This document shows positions 1 to 10,466 of a stretch of DNA of 64,000 bases, one piece after another (the first letter of the stretch is position 1; each line of letters starts with the position of its first letter). Source of the stretch: Dichetophora obliterata. Taxonomy: Eukaryota; Arthropoda; Insecta; Diptera; Sciomyzidae. The stretch lies in contig OY986439.1 of assembly GCA_963920525.1 (NCBI GenBank), positions 211,264,906 to 211,328,905 of the forward strand. Reading direction: 5' to 3'. The position numbers and the translations under genes are program-made. The notes under the pieces are model-generated. The model was not told where the DNA came from, did not search any database, and was given only the letters and a program-made list of their open reading frames with translations.

Positions 1-2187
1 TATCACAAAGTAAACATGCATAAACATTGCTTTTTTAAAGCATTATGTTGTACAACCCACTTCAGCAGGCATTCCCAAACTTCATAAATCTAGCCAAGTT
101 ATCAGTAATCAGCAATAAAAAAAATATGCCTCGCTCGAAGCCAAAACTAAAACACAAACATTTTAAATATTGTTATTATAAATCAACAATAAGAACAGCA
201 AATAGCCATAGCGAAAAGAGGAATAAAAAATACTGCCAACAATAACAACAACAACAATCACCAACCACTACCATGAACAAGAGTCCACCTCATCATCCAT
301 TATGGTTGGCAATAAAATATGCTGAATAAAGTTGACCATAACAACTTTGCTATTCATATCGATTGGCAACACGAGTTCTTTTTAGATTTTGATCTATAAT
401 TTCCGTCATATTTTATGCAAGCCAAACCATAACAAAAAATCAAAATTGTACTTAAATATAAATAAAAATAAAAAAAAAACAAATAATAAAAAAGGCACAG
501 AAGGCGTTACACAGTTACCAGAAAAGGGTGTTCCATTCGCGGGCCAAATGCTATTCATTTACAATAACAAACAGGTAAAAAACCATACATTTTGGCTTAA
601 TTCTAATGACGCTGCATTATAGATTTATTATTAAAACCAAACGATAGCGGCAACCCTTTTGTGCCTTAGACCAAACAATTGCTGCTTGGAGCCTCTCACG
701 GCTCTAGCGACCGTCAGTTCTAGGGTTGCCAATGCTTTGGCATTAAATAGTCGAACATATCATGTGAAATAAATTTGAATTTGAAATTGCTTGCGTGTTG
801 TTTCGATTGACCATTTTATTAGCAATGCGCGGTAATTTTTAACCAAACCGCACTCTTTCACCCATCTTCCCCTTACACACACATACATTGACTATGATGA
901 CTGATTGTTGCTGGTTGTATGGCGATAGACTGCAAAGCCTGCTTGTAAAGATTCTGCTGGGCAGATAGCAAAGTTGTATTTGTTTTAATGAAAAGTCATG
1001 CGAGGTTTTAGTGAGGTTCTTTAAGTGAGCTGAGTTTACCGACTTAGTTGGATTATATTCGGCAAAAGATTTTAAAAATGTTCAAATATCTTAAAACATG
1101 CTTCAAGCTAAAGTTTTGTGTTGCATGATTGATTGATGCACTTAAAGGCTTAAATCAAGTTCGTGAAGCAGAAGCCTTGAGCAAAATGGGGTCACTCAAG
1201 AGTTTTCTTTATATTGTTAATTTATAAAACAATCAATCCTTTCACATTGAGTGTTGTGCTAATTGTTGCTCTGGCCAACCACGGCTCCTCCATCGCGTTT
1301 CCAATTCATACGAAGTTTGCGTTACATGAACGACACGCACCAATCGTCCTGTCGACTGCTTTATTTCAATCGTTTGTCATTCATCAAGCAAGCGTTTCCG
1401 CTTCCTGCACGAACATAACATTGCCGTCCATCGATAAACTCAGCCAAAAAGAAAATTCTTAGTTTGCCGGTGACAGTGGTTTCAAAAAGCATGTGCTTTA
1501 ATGGCAATTTTATCGATATTGTTCGTGCTTTCGATATAAATAGCAAATATTTATATTTCACTTGCTTTGGTCTCTACTGTTTTCTTTTTTTGCTCTGTTG
1601 TTTCCACATAATTATGAGGACTCAACATGCCAAGCTTGTCTACTTGCAGCAGACTCGCCACAAAGGCCACAACAAATCACTGCAACAACAAAACAACTAA
1701 ACCTTAACGAAGCGATTCGATTTGATTTTATTCTTAGATTTCAAACAGATTTCATTATAAAACTAGCAACGATTTTGGGTTTGGGAACCACTGTAGCGGC
1801 GACTAACTGCAGTTTTAAATGCAAATAGTTTGTGGGTTTTATTTATTGGAAATTTATGGCCACGACAACAACGACAACCTCTACCACCTCAGCTGTCTCT
1901 AGTATTAGCTACAACTGTTGTTGGCCCCAACAATTAACTATAGTTGCCTGTTTGCGATATCGGAAATCTTAATTTGTGCCTATAATGTTGACACGATTTT
2001 CGTATTTACCGTATGATAGTCAACGTTTGTATTATTAATAAATTGTTAATAGCCAAACGGCTGAAAGAACTGTGTTCAGTTAAACCAATAACCGTGTGTG
2101 AGCAATAATTAAAATTTTAGGAACAGAAATATTTTGCGTATCTAAATCAACTCAGAATTGGTAATTTTAAGTTATATCAATCATACT
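1..2187. other. Unique AT-rich non-coding DNA
   Basis: No recognisable gene. Short open frames here (for example 1214-1462) show no domain or codon pattern I know. The stretch has poly-CAA/ACA runs and simple T/A runs and is less repeat-like than what follows, so it may be host intronic or intergenic sequence. Confidence 0.5.
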
Positions 2188-2190
2188 TAA

Positions 2191-2502
2191 GGCCGCGTTC
2201 ATAGTGGACGCTTTGACTGAAGCTGATTCATAAAGCTGCTTTCTCGAGCGTTTTTTTATCATAGTGAACGCTTATTCAACTCTTCACCAAGAAACTTCTT
2301 GAGGTTATTGGTGTTTATAGTTTGTAATGTGAGCAAGCGACATGGAAATATAAGTGCTGAAAAGTATTTAAAAAGTAGCATTATACTCGGAGTCAGCTTG
2401 CACTATGAACACTTTGAGCTTTTTCCATATGATTATATACAAAGCGTTTTTCAGCTAAACCTCTCAACTCAGCAAAAAGCGTTCACTACCCGTAACGGGG
2501 CC
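2191..2502. mobile_element. MITE, Harbinger-like, 312 bp
   Basis: Inverted ends read GGCCGCGTTCATAGTGGACG on the left and, reverse-complemented from the right, GGCCCCGTTACGGGTAGTGA. Both sides are flanked by TAA (2188-2190 and 2503-2505), the 3-bp duplication typical of PIF/Harbinger elements. The motif ATAGTGAACGCTT recurs inside (about 2200, 2260, 2403 inverted, 2482 inverted), a subterminal pattern common in MITEs. No coding capacity is seen, so it would depend on a transposase from elsewhere. The superfamily assignment is inference from the TSD. Confidence 0.65.
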
Positions 2503-2505
2503 TAA

Positions 2506-3440
2506 GCCCTTGCTTTAGATTGCACTGTCCCACAGTTTCACATCCCAATAATAACTGACGATCGACCAACAGATTTTGGTAGAGGAGATACAAAATATTT
2601 AATGTCCTTTAAGGTGTAAACGTTTAAAAAGCTTACGGCTGAATACTTTAAATATAGAATTTTGGTTTACTTAAAATTTAGCAAACATAAAAGACAAGAA
2701 AACTTCTAAATATATATATGCCTTTGACATATTTGATGTCTCTACAAACTTATAGTGAAATTGTATGAGAAATAATTTTTTGGAATATTTTCACCCTCTT
2801 GAGCTCCTTTAATTACTTATTTTTTAATCTTTTTAAAAAACAGTTTTATAAAGTACCGTTAAACGAAATCGTATAGTGTAAAAATATCCTATACAAATAT
2901 TTAATTATTCTATAAAAGCTTGTACCAGTATGGAATAAATTAGTAAAATTAATTAAAAAAAACTTCCTCAAACTATGCAATGCAAATTTCTTTCAATGAT
3001 GCATTTTTTCAGTTGATAGAATTAATTCAGTTTTACATGAATTAGTTAAAAACTGACTATTTTTCTTTATAAATTTACACTCTAGACAAATTTTTTCCAA
3101 TAAGACTTATAGCAAAATTTTTGGAACGAAGTTCCTTTACGCGGCTTGCGGGTGGTGTGATTTGGTAGATATCGTCGAGTAACAGTGAGTTTACTGTGTG
3201 TGTATGCGTGCGGATATCAACCCACTGGGCAACTACGCTAGGGCTACGCAAAAAAAAGGCATGTTAATTGTGCGTCCATACCTTCCATGATAGCTGTATT
3301 CATGAGTGCTTCTATAAGGCCTATCTTTGGTGGTTCTGAGTCTTTTCATATCATGTCCTATGAAGAAATTTTTGAAAAAATTTAAAAGAAAATTTTAATA
3401 AACAGAAAAATTTGTAAAAAAATCTTAATTTAAAATAAAA
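2506..3440. other. AT-rich non-coding DNA
   Basis: No gene or clear repeat boundary recognised. Poly-A and poly-T runs dominate. Confidence 0.4.
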
Positions 3441-3490
3441 TTTTTTTTTTAGCCGAGCTGAATCGAGAACCCACGCCTCTGAATTCTAAC
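3441..3490 (-). repeat. tRNA-like B-box fragment followed by A-run
   Basis: On the minus strand a degenerate B-box (GTGGGTTCTCGATTC) is followed by AGCTCGGCT and then a run of A. The same arrangement occurs at 44168-44220. No A-box or cloverleaf is present, so this is at best the 3' half of a tRNA-derived head, as in a SINE. Confidence 0.3.
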
Positions 3491-3796
3491 TCTATATGTA
3501 TTTTTTATGAAAACATTTATATGAAAAAATTCTAAATTGTAAAAAAAATTTGAAAAATTAAAGTTTTTTCTAAATGACCTTGTTATTTTTTTATGTTGAT
3601 TTTATATGAATTAAATACAAATTCTAAATGTTTGATAGTTTAAATCATATAATATTTATACAAAAAATATTTTTAGTGAATAGGAAAAATTTTAGAAAAA
3701 ACTAAATTTTAAACAATAACAAAATAAATTCATTCAAACATGTAGTCAAACAACTATATCTTCTAAACCGTTAGTCCTACAGAGAAATGTTTAAGA

Positions 3797-4324
3797 CATA
3801 TTTAAAAGATCTTGAATTGGTCTTTATTGTGGTGTCCTTTTTTCTAAACACTTTCGTACAAAATTTAAATTTTTTTGACCACTAAAAATTTCATTCACAT
3901 TTTTCTTGTTTACTATTTACTAGAAATGCTCTGAAAAAAATTTGTTTTTTTGCTCATCTGAAAAATTACTGAAATACATATAACTGTTTTTGTTGGCGCA
4001 GCGACAATATGTACCTAGCTTAGCAAAAAATACTAAAAATTCCATTTTTAATTAAAATTAAAGTATTTAGTACTAAAAAATTGTGTAGTCAGTTTTTAAA
4101 AACTTCCTTAAAAATAGTAAACATTGATTCTCCAACATGAAAATTTGAGAATACATTAAGAATGAATGCCCCAATACGTTAATATTTTGTGCCAAAAAAT
4201 AGTGGTGCTGACTATGAAAAATGTGAATGAAATTTTTAGTGATCAAAAAATTTAAAATTTTTTACGAAAGTGTTTGTAAAAAAGGACACCACAATAATGA
4301 CCAATTCAAGATCCTTAAAATATG
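3797..4324. mobile_element. Foldback element with about 110-bp inverted arms
   Basis: The left arm (3797-3906) and right arm (4215-4324) are inverted copies separated by about 310 bp. Outer ends carry AGATCTTGAATTGGTC, and inner parts share the TTCATTCACATTTTTC and GTGGTGTCCTTTTTT blocks. The same outer terminus recurs at both ends of the 15668-17419 element, so this is a family. No coding capacity; no TSD identified. Confidence 0.6.
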
Positions 4325-4340
4325 GTTGAGTATATGTCCG

Positions 4341-4980
4341 AATGACAATTTTTGTTTTTCTTTATAATTTATCACTGTGTATAACTGCAAAAAAAATTGG
4401 AAATTACAAAAAAAAATATGCAAATATTTTTCTTTTTATATCCACGTTGTAGTAAATATGTTTTTGTGTCGCCATGTAATAATATTTTGGCGACAGGATC
4501 GCCACATAATTTTATTCGCGACATAGCATCGCCATGTAAGGGTTCGCGATTATTTAAAAAAGGACTCGCGAATTTACTATTAATATTTTAAGGTAAAATC
4601 ATATGTTAACATATTTGTGTAGGAGTAAAAAGTATAATATAATATCATATGTTTTGTATTCAGCCATATGGGTACATGTGTGCGAATGAGATAGATAGTA
4701 GTGCTTAGTATGAACATATGTTCTTATTGTTTGAATAATATCTTAGTATACCGTAGAGGTGTATTACTTTAACTTAGTTTGAATATTATTGTGCATGTTC
4801 TCGAAAATTCTTACAGTAGAGGTTTTCATATTATTACTTATTTTAAGAAAAGCTTGTTTTATAATGAAATACATTAATGTAAATTAAATATTTAAATAAT
4901 ATGTATAGGTATACTACAACATACTTTATATCCACGTACAAAGTACCAAATTTTTACAGAAATATGAGTTTCGAAAAGCG
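4341..4980. other. Non-coding DNA with TCGCCATGTAA mini-repeat
   Basis: No gene seen. At 4469-4570 the motif TCGCCAYRTAA occurs three times and GTCGCCATG...GGCGAC can form a small hairpin. Its meaning is unknown. Confidence 0.35.
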
Positions 4981-5107
4981 TCCGATTTGACATGGAATGA
5001 CCGATATACAATATATGTATATTATACGTAAGTGTATGTACTAGTGTCCGACCGAATACTCGGCTACGGGATTCGGCATAATCGGCCAATTTTTTGACCT
5101 ACCGCTT
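4981..5107. repeat. 127-bp direct repeat, donor copy
   Basis: Nearly identical (three mismatches by eye) to 6435-6561 in the same orientation. It spans the left flank, the 8-bp TSD and the first 66 bp of the hAT-like element at 5042, so it is not itself a mobile unit. Confidence 0.85.
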
Positions 5108-6084
5108 CGGCTCAAAATAGTCGTATGTTGTCCGAATGTTTTTTCTTTGTAAAGCAAATCTTTGCTTTATTGGCATTCCTTTGCAAACTTTTGGCAAACA
5201 TTTTGAATATTAAAAAAAATGTCTGAAAAATATTTATATGCTCCGAAGTCTTTTATTGTACTACATTAGACATGCACATTGATTTTTTAAAAAGTAACTT
5301 AAATCTAACATTAAATTGGAACTACATTTTTGAATTGACTATAAAATGTTATATGCATCATACAAATTAAAAATACGACATAATAACTATATGGATAGAC
5401 GATCCAAGCTTCTTGGGGAAAATGCTTTCTATCGAAAAAAATTTTTAAGAGATGGTTTGAGATAAAATTATAATTAATTTATATGTTTGTAGAAAAAATG
5501 CTTTTTGATCAATGTGGAAATGCAAATAAAACAATTTGAATTCATTTTTTTGTACCGTCGTAATTATAACTATTGTTTTTTTTTCATCAATTTCAGGTAT
5601 AGTAAGTAGATAAGTATTTTTTTTACTATTAACGTTATTGTTACGTGTTTGTTTTTATTGTCAAATGAAGTGTAAAGACCGAGTTAATGCTAGAAATTTT
5701 TCGCCAAATTTAAGTCTGTACTACATAAATGCATTATGTAATTTTTATCGACTAAATCGAAAATCGAATCAATTATTTTCATCGCCTTCCTGACGTCACT
5801 AAACTAATTACAGAAACATCCGAATTGATACTCACTGAAAAATGACATTTAACGGAATTGAATCAATTTTCTTTCTAGACGAGATAAGCTACAGAAATGC
5901 TTTACTGACAAATCTGGGAGAAAAAAATCTACCTTTAAACTCGAATTTAATGATCACAGTTTTTATACTGAAATAATAAATATCGAAAGCAAAGACAACA
6001 TTTTATATTTTTTTTTACTTGAAAAATATTTTTTTAGTATTCGTCATCGGCTTCGGCCAAAAACTCACATTCGGTGGGACACTA
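5042..6084. mobile_element. Non-autonomous hAT-like element, 1043 bp
   Basis: The ends read TAGTGTCCGACCGAAT and, from the right reverse-complemented, TAGTGTCCCACCGAAT. The flanks are GTATGTAC (5034-5041) and GTATATAC (6085-6092), an 8-bp target duplication with one mismatch, as expected for hAT transposases. The interior is AT-rich with no transposase reading frame. A second family member, with its own 8-bp duplication, is at 21565-23356. Confidence 0.75.
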
Positions 6085-6096
6085 GTATATACATTA

Positions 6097-6613
6097 GGGC
6101 GGGTCGATTTAAAAATCGCTCATTGCTCAGTGAAATCGTATTCTAGGGATCAAAATAAGAAACTTTTTCCGAGGAACTATACCTCTAAAGCGAATTCTAA
6201 TGCCACAACTTTTGACTTTTGTCCCGTAGGGTCAAATTTTGAAAAATCCCTCTTTGACCCATTTAGAGTGCCCCAATCGAGTCCAAATGCATGACCGACC
6301 CCCACTAACTTTGGAGGGCCGAGCCACCCATGCCAAAGGCACAACCCCTGGTAGCCATTTCGCTGATTTTTTTCATGTAAAGTGCCAAAAATGGTGATTT
6401 TTTGAAATGTTTGTATGGGGAACCCTAAGGGGGTTCCGATTTGACATGGAATGACCGATATACAATATATGTATATTATACGTAAGTGTATATACTAGTG
6501 TCTGACCGAATACTCGGCTACGGGATTCGGCATAATCGGCCAATTTTTTAACCTACCGCTTAGGGTTCCAAGGGGTGTGCCACTTTTTTGCCTCCCCACA
6601 AATCGACCCGGCC
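6097..6613. mobile_element. TA-flanked MITE with internal patch
   Basis: Left end TAGGGCGGGTCGATTT is matched on the right by TAGGCCGGGTCGATTT in inverted orientation, counting the flanking TA. A diverged partial copy lies inverted at 44325-44567, which helps confirm the unit. The 127-bp segment 6435-6561 interrupts it and derives from 4981-5107. An open frame across the left part (6019-6294) is fortuitous. No transposase is encoded. Confidence 0.75.
6435..6561. repeat. 127-bp templated insertion inside MITE
   Basis: Copy of 4981-5107 in direct orientation, bounded by short shared bases (TTCC before, CTT after) and without a TSD. It carries GTATATAC where the donor now has GTATGTAC, matching the right TSD of the hAT-like element. 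It was therefore copied before the donor site changed, or the change is donor-specific. Confidence 0.75.
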
Positions 6614-6615
6614 TA

Positions 6616-7145
6616 ATATATATATAAAACAACCTAAGTCGATTCAACCATGTCCGTCTGTCTGTCTGTCTGTCTGTCTGTCCTTCTAAACCCTTTAGAA
6701 TACCTTCGGGAAAATTAACACAAGTGTCTGACCAAGTTCAAGTATTTTTAGTACACATATATTAATTTATTTGGCTAGCCTTCTGACCGATTTTCTGTAA
6801 GATCGGCCAACTTTTGTTTGTATCTCCCATTCAAAATCATGTAAAAAATTAATATAGATGCAAGTGAGGTTTCTCTTGCATCTAGTTGATTGCAACAATT
6901 TTCAATACAGAAGTATTACTCTATTTGCCTAGGCTTTTCACTGTGTTTCGTTAAGTTCGGCCAACTTTTTCATCTAATAAAATCGTTTAAAAAATTCATA
7001 TAGGTCCAAGGGAGGCATTCCTAGGAACTGACCGATGTTAAACATTTTTGTTATATTTCTTAAGTATCTTAAACATGCAAACTTTAATTATCCCAGAAGC
7101 ACTTCTTCTATTTTTGCCCAACTTTTGTATATGTTCAACGCAGTA
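6616..7145 (+). mobile_element. DINE-1/Helentron-like fragment
   Basis: CTAAGTCGATTCAACCATGT followed by a GTCY array (about 6650-6683) matches the arrangement of the DINE-1/INE-1 core seen more completely at 46098-46650. Sequence downstream is AT-rich with repeated 'gatcggccaactttt' blocks. Ends are not defined. Confidence 0.5.
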
Positions 7146-7146
7146 A

Positions 7147-7185
7147 AAAAACCATAACAGCGTATAATTATTTTTTCTTCGATAT
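7147..7185. repeat. Left part of interrupted short repeat X
   Basis: The segment ataacagcgtataattattt onward to TCGATATT matches 14645-14680. The rest of the repeat resumes at about 10313, on the other side of the LINE. Confidence 0.6.
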
Positions 7186-7369
7186 TTTATTTATTTTTAT
7201 TTATTTCTATTTTTTTTAACTATCAACAATCGTTTAACAGTTTGAGTAATAACATATAAATTATAAAAAAAATATGATATAAAACTAATAAAATGTAAAC
7301 ATAATTATATTAAAGATTATTACACTTTTATAAATTAATTTTAAACAATTCTTAATAAATTTTGTTTAA

Positions 7370-7894
7370 CCCATTAATGGCTAATGGGTATTTAAATACC
7401 CATAAAACAGTGCTTACGAAAAAGGCCATATCTCGAAAGTGGTAGGAGATATCAAAATAATTTTTTTAAAACATTACGGAAAAATTAAACTACTTATTGT
7501 CTTTACAATGTGAAACGAAACTCATACAATTTAAAGTTCCTTTTCGAGATCGAAGATGTGTGATTTTCAAAAATGACAAAATCCATATATAAAGCTATGT
7601 AGAAAATTAGAAAATGGAAAGATCGAGGGAAAAATTCATGGTCAGTTTGCCTCTAGTATCCTCTATTTATCAGGTGTTCATTATGGCAAAAGAATGTTGC
7701 CATATATGCAAATTTTTATTAACACCAAGAACCCGGATTAGCCGATTGGGTATTTAAATTCCCAATGCAGATCTCAAATACGGTGACAGTTACAAACCTG
7801 AAATTTTGCAAAGCAACTTCTATGGCCTATATAAGCTTCCTGATAAATTTTGAAAAAAATCGTACGGCGGAATCTATGAGCAGTCTTTAATGGG
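7370..7894. mobile_element. TTAA-flanked MITE, 525 bp, piggyBac-like TSD
   Basis: Begins CCCATTAA and ends TTAATGGG, flanked on both sides by TTAA (7366-7369, 7895-7898). This is the target site used by piggyBac transposases. Next to each end is a 'gggtatttaaat(a/t)ccca' palindrome (about 7385-7403 and 7747-7765). No transposase frame is present. Confidence 0.7.
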
Positions 7895-8141
7895 TTAAAA
7901 GTTTGTCTATTCAGAGTGAGATCTATTTGAGCACTTATGGAATGGAACGCTAAGCACATATTATTAATAGGATCATTACGGCCATAGTTTGTCCTATGAT
8001 ACGGAATGTAAAAAAATCTCTTTGCCTAAAATATCTCTCAGGCGCATATATTCTTAAAAGAGCGAGGAGTGGCGCGCAGTCTATATGTGACATAATTATA
8101 TCGCGAACAAAAATAACAAGAAAAAATTTACGTCTGGAGGC

Positions 8142-9825
8142 TTAGGTATTAAGACCCAGAAGAGCACACCTAGATACGTACGTTGGCATAAGATTCCAAT
8201 TTAATTTAAACATTATGTAATGAGTGAAACGTTTTTGTATTTTTTCCAATCGCAAAGAATCTACCTCGTAATATGGATCCCAGATCACACATCCATATTC
8301 CAAGATAGACCTTACTAAAGATAAAAATAACGTTCTAAGGGTATATGGATCCTTAAATTCCTTCGAATTACGCCTCAAAAAACCCATCATTGCATTAGCT
8401 TTAGTAATTATGCAATCGTAATGGTTGGAAAAAGAAATTTTTCTATCAAATAGAATTCCCAGATCAGATGTAGACTCGACACGTGAAAGACTACTATTTG
8501 CGATTGAGTAATTAAAAAAATTTGGTTCTTTTTTCATATAAAAAGACAAAATGTTGCATTTGGCAATATTTAAATAAAGTCTATTAACTGAACACCATTT
8601 AATCATATTGTTTAAATCACTTTGAAGAAGTCGATGGTCGGAAGTTGAAGAAACCGAATTAAACAGTTTAACATCATCAGCATTCATCAAACAGTTAGTA
8701 TGCTGTAAAAAGTTTGGGAGATCGTTGATGAACAAGACAAACAATAGAGGTCCAAGGTGGCTTCCTTGGGGCACACCAGAATGGTTAGTAATAGATTTTG
8801 AGTAGCAGTTACCAATACGAACAACTTGATACCTATCAGAAAGGTAATTCCTCAGCCAGGATAACAAAGAGGAATGAAACCCCATTAGGGAAAGTTTTTT
8901 AACCATAATGGAGTGCTGAACTCTATCAAAGGCTTTGGCGAAATCAGTAAAAATTACGTCAATTTGATTGCCTTTTTCCATTTCAGTTTTAATGAAGTGA
9001 GAGAACAGTGTTAGGTTTGTAGAAGTAGATTTACCACTGACAAAACCGTGTTGGAATTCAGAGATAGAGTTTTTAATTCTAGCATAAATGTGTTTTTTGA
9101 CAATTGACTTAAATAATTTAGGGATCAAGGGCAATTTTGATATCGGTCGATAGTTCGCTATATTTTGCCTAGAGCCAGACTTATGGATAGGGACTATAAT
9201 GGATTCTTTCCAAATATTCAAAAGCTGCCCTGTCTTTAAAGATAAATTAAATAAAAGCGTTAATGGCTGGGCTAGCACAGCTGCGCAGTTTTTTAGAAAT
9301 ATTGGGGGAATATTATCAGGACCAGTTCCTTTATTAATGTCTGGAGTGAGCAAATCTTGTAAGACATCATCATCAGAAAGAACTAATGAACCCATATCAA
9401 TAATAGGGTTGTCATTATAATAAAAAGGGCAGTTCACGTCATCTCCGTCGTCTAATAAAAAATTCGATTGAAAATAATCAGAAAAAAGATTTGTGACGTC
9501 TGAAGTGCTACTTGCAGTTTTTTCGTTAAAAAACATATTTTTAGGGAAACCCTTCGTGTTCCTTTTTTTATTTAAGAAATTCCAAAAGTTCTTCGGATTT
9601 TCTCTAATATCAGACTCCAGCTTATTAAGGTGAGATTTGTAGAGCGATTCTTTAAGAGATGCGTATTCACTACGCACCTGTAAATAGTTTTGACGAAAAG
9701 ATATATTTATTTTACTTTTTTTGAACAATTTGTTCATACGGTTTTTTAATTTTGAAAGACTTTTATTGAACCACTCCGGCTTAGAACTTTTCCTTATCTT
9801 TTTAATAGGAACAAAGCGAGTAAAT
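8142..9825 (-). pseudogene. Jockey-like LINE reverse transcriptase (inactive)
   Basis: A 531-residue open frame ends at 8142. The apparent start at 9737 is not a real start, because in-frame coding with the usual linker (PEWFN followed by LKN) continues upstream to about 9825, where a frameshift separates it from the endonuclease. RT motifs in order: NYRPIS (about residue 195), DFAKAFD (265-271), GVPQGSHLGPLLF (321-333) and NADD (352-355). The last is normally YADD, so the aromatic residue before the catalytic Asp pair is replaced by Asn through one base. The C-terminus beyond the stop is still readable in shifted frames to about 7905. Family naming rests on motif pattern; CR1-type clades are the alternative. 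Confidence 0.85.
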
Positions 9826-10290
9826 CCTCATCCACAAGATATCACCAAAACCCAGACGCCAATCCACACTCGATAAAAATGTAGATATCGCTGTGTAATC
9901 AGCTTTTTTAAATGCAAAAACAAAAGTATCTTCTTCTATGGCAGATGTATCATTAATAAGAATTTCTAATTGTATTAAAAGTGCTTTATGATGAAAACTA
10001 TTATTTGAAAGAAGTAAATCCGATTCAACACAATTGGCAATTAGCTCATTATCAATAAAAATAAGATCTAAGATTTTGTTCAAGCTATTTGGGACAGAGT
10101 TTATTTGAATCAGACCCACGGAATATATAGAGTCTAAAAAATCGATTTCCAAATTGTAAAAAGATCCTTACAATTTGAAGAAGATGTAAAAAAAATAAAA
10201 GATCCTTAGAATAAGTCCAATTTACACTACTTAAGTTGAAATCACCCAATACAATCGGGTATTCATTATCTTTGAGCCTATCAATTACGT
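9826..10290 (-). pseudogene. LINE endonuclease C-terminal remnant
   Basis: Minus-strand reading shows VLGDFN (about 10245), then LDLIFID and a SNNSFHHKALLI stretch, matching the Asp and His regions of an APE-type endonuclease. It lacks the N-terminal half and is broken by frameshifts at about 10150 and 9825. It belongs to the same element as the RT at 8142-9825. Confidence 0.7.
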
Positions 10291-10312
10291 TTTGTATTTA
10301 ATTTTTAAATAT

Positions 10313-10466
10313 AAGTTGTAATAAAAATTATAATAAAATAACTCCATCCACCGCACCCAAATCTTACAAAAGCCTGACTCCTTGCGTATTTTGTGCTCCT
10401 AAAATTATGCCTCATCTTGTATATACATATGTTTATTAAAAAGCTCCGCATAGCAATGCAATCATA
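10313..10466. repeat. Right part of interrupted short repeat X
   Basis: Matches 14680-14829 (for example GCACCCAAATCTT, GTATTTTGTGCTCCT and CCGCATAGCAATGCAATCA). Continues the repeat begun at 7147 after the LINE insertion. Confidence 0.8.

Larger units (their letters stand above)
7186..10312 (-). mobile_element. 5'-truncated Jockey-like LINE
   Basis: Minus-strand non-LTR retrotransposon. It has an endonuclease remnant (10290-9825), an RT region (about 9825-8142), a decayed C-terminal region (8141-7905) and an AT-rich 3' UTR ending in an A-rich AAATAAATAAAA-type tail at about 7190-7215. It is 5'-truncated just upstream of the endonuclease GDFN motif. Repeat X is split across its two sides, so its boundaries are supported by the uninterrupted paralogue at 14641-14829. 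A TTAA-flanked MITE (7370-7894) lies in its 3' UTR. Confidence 0.8.
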
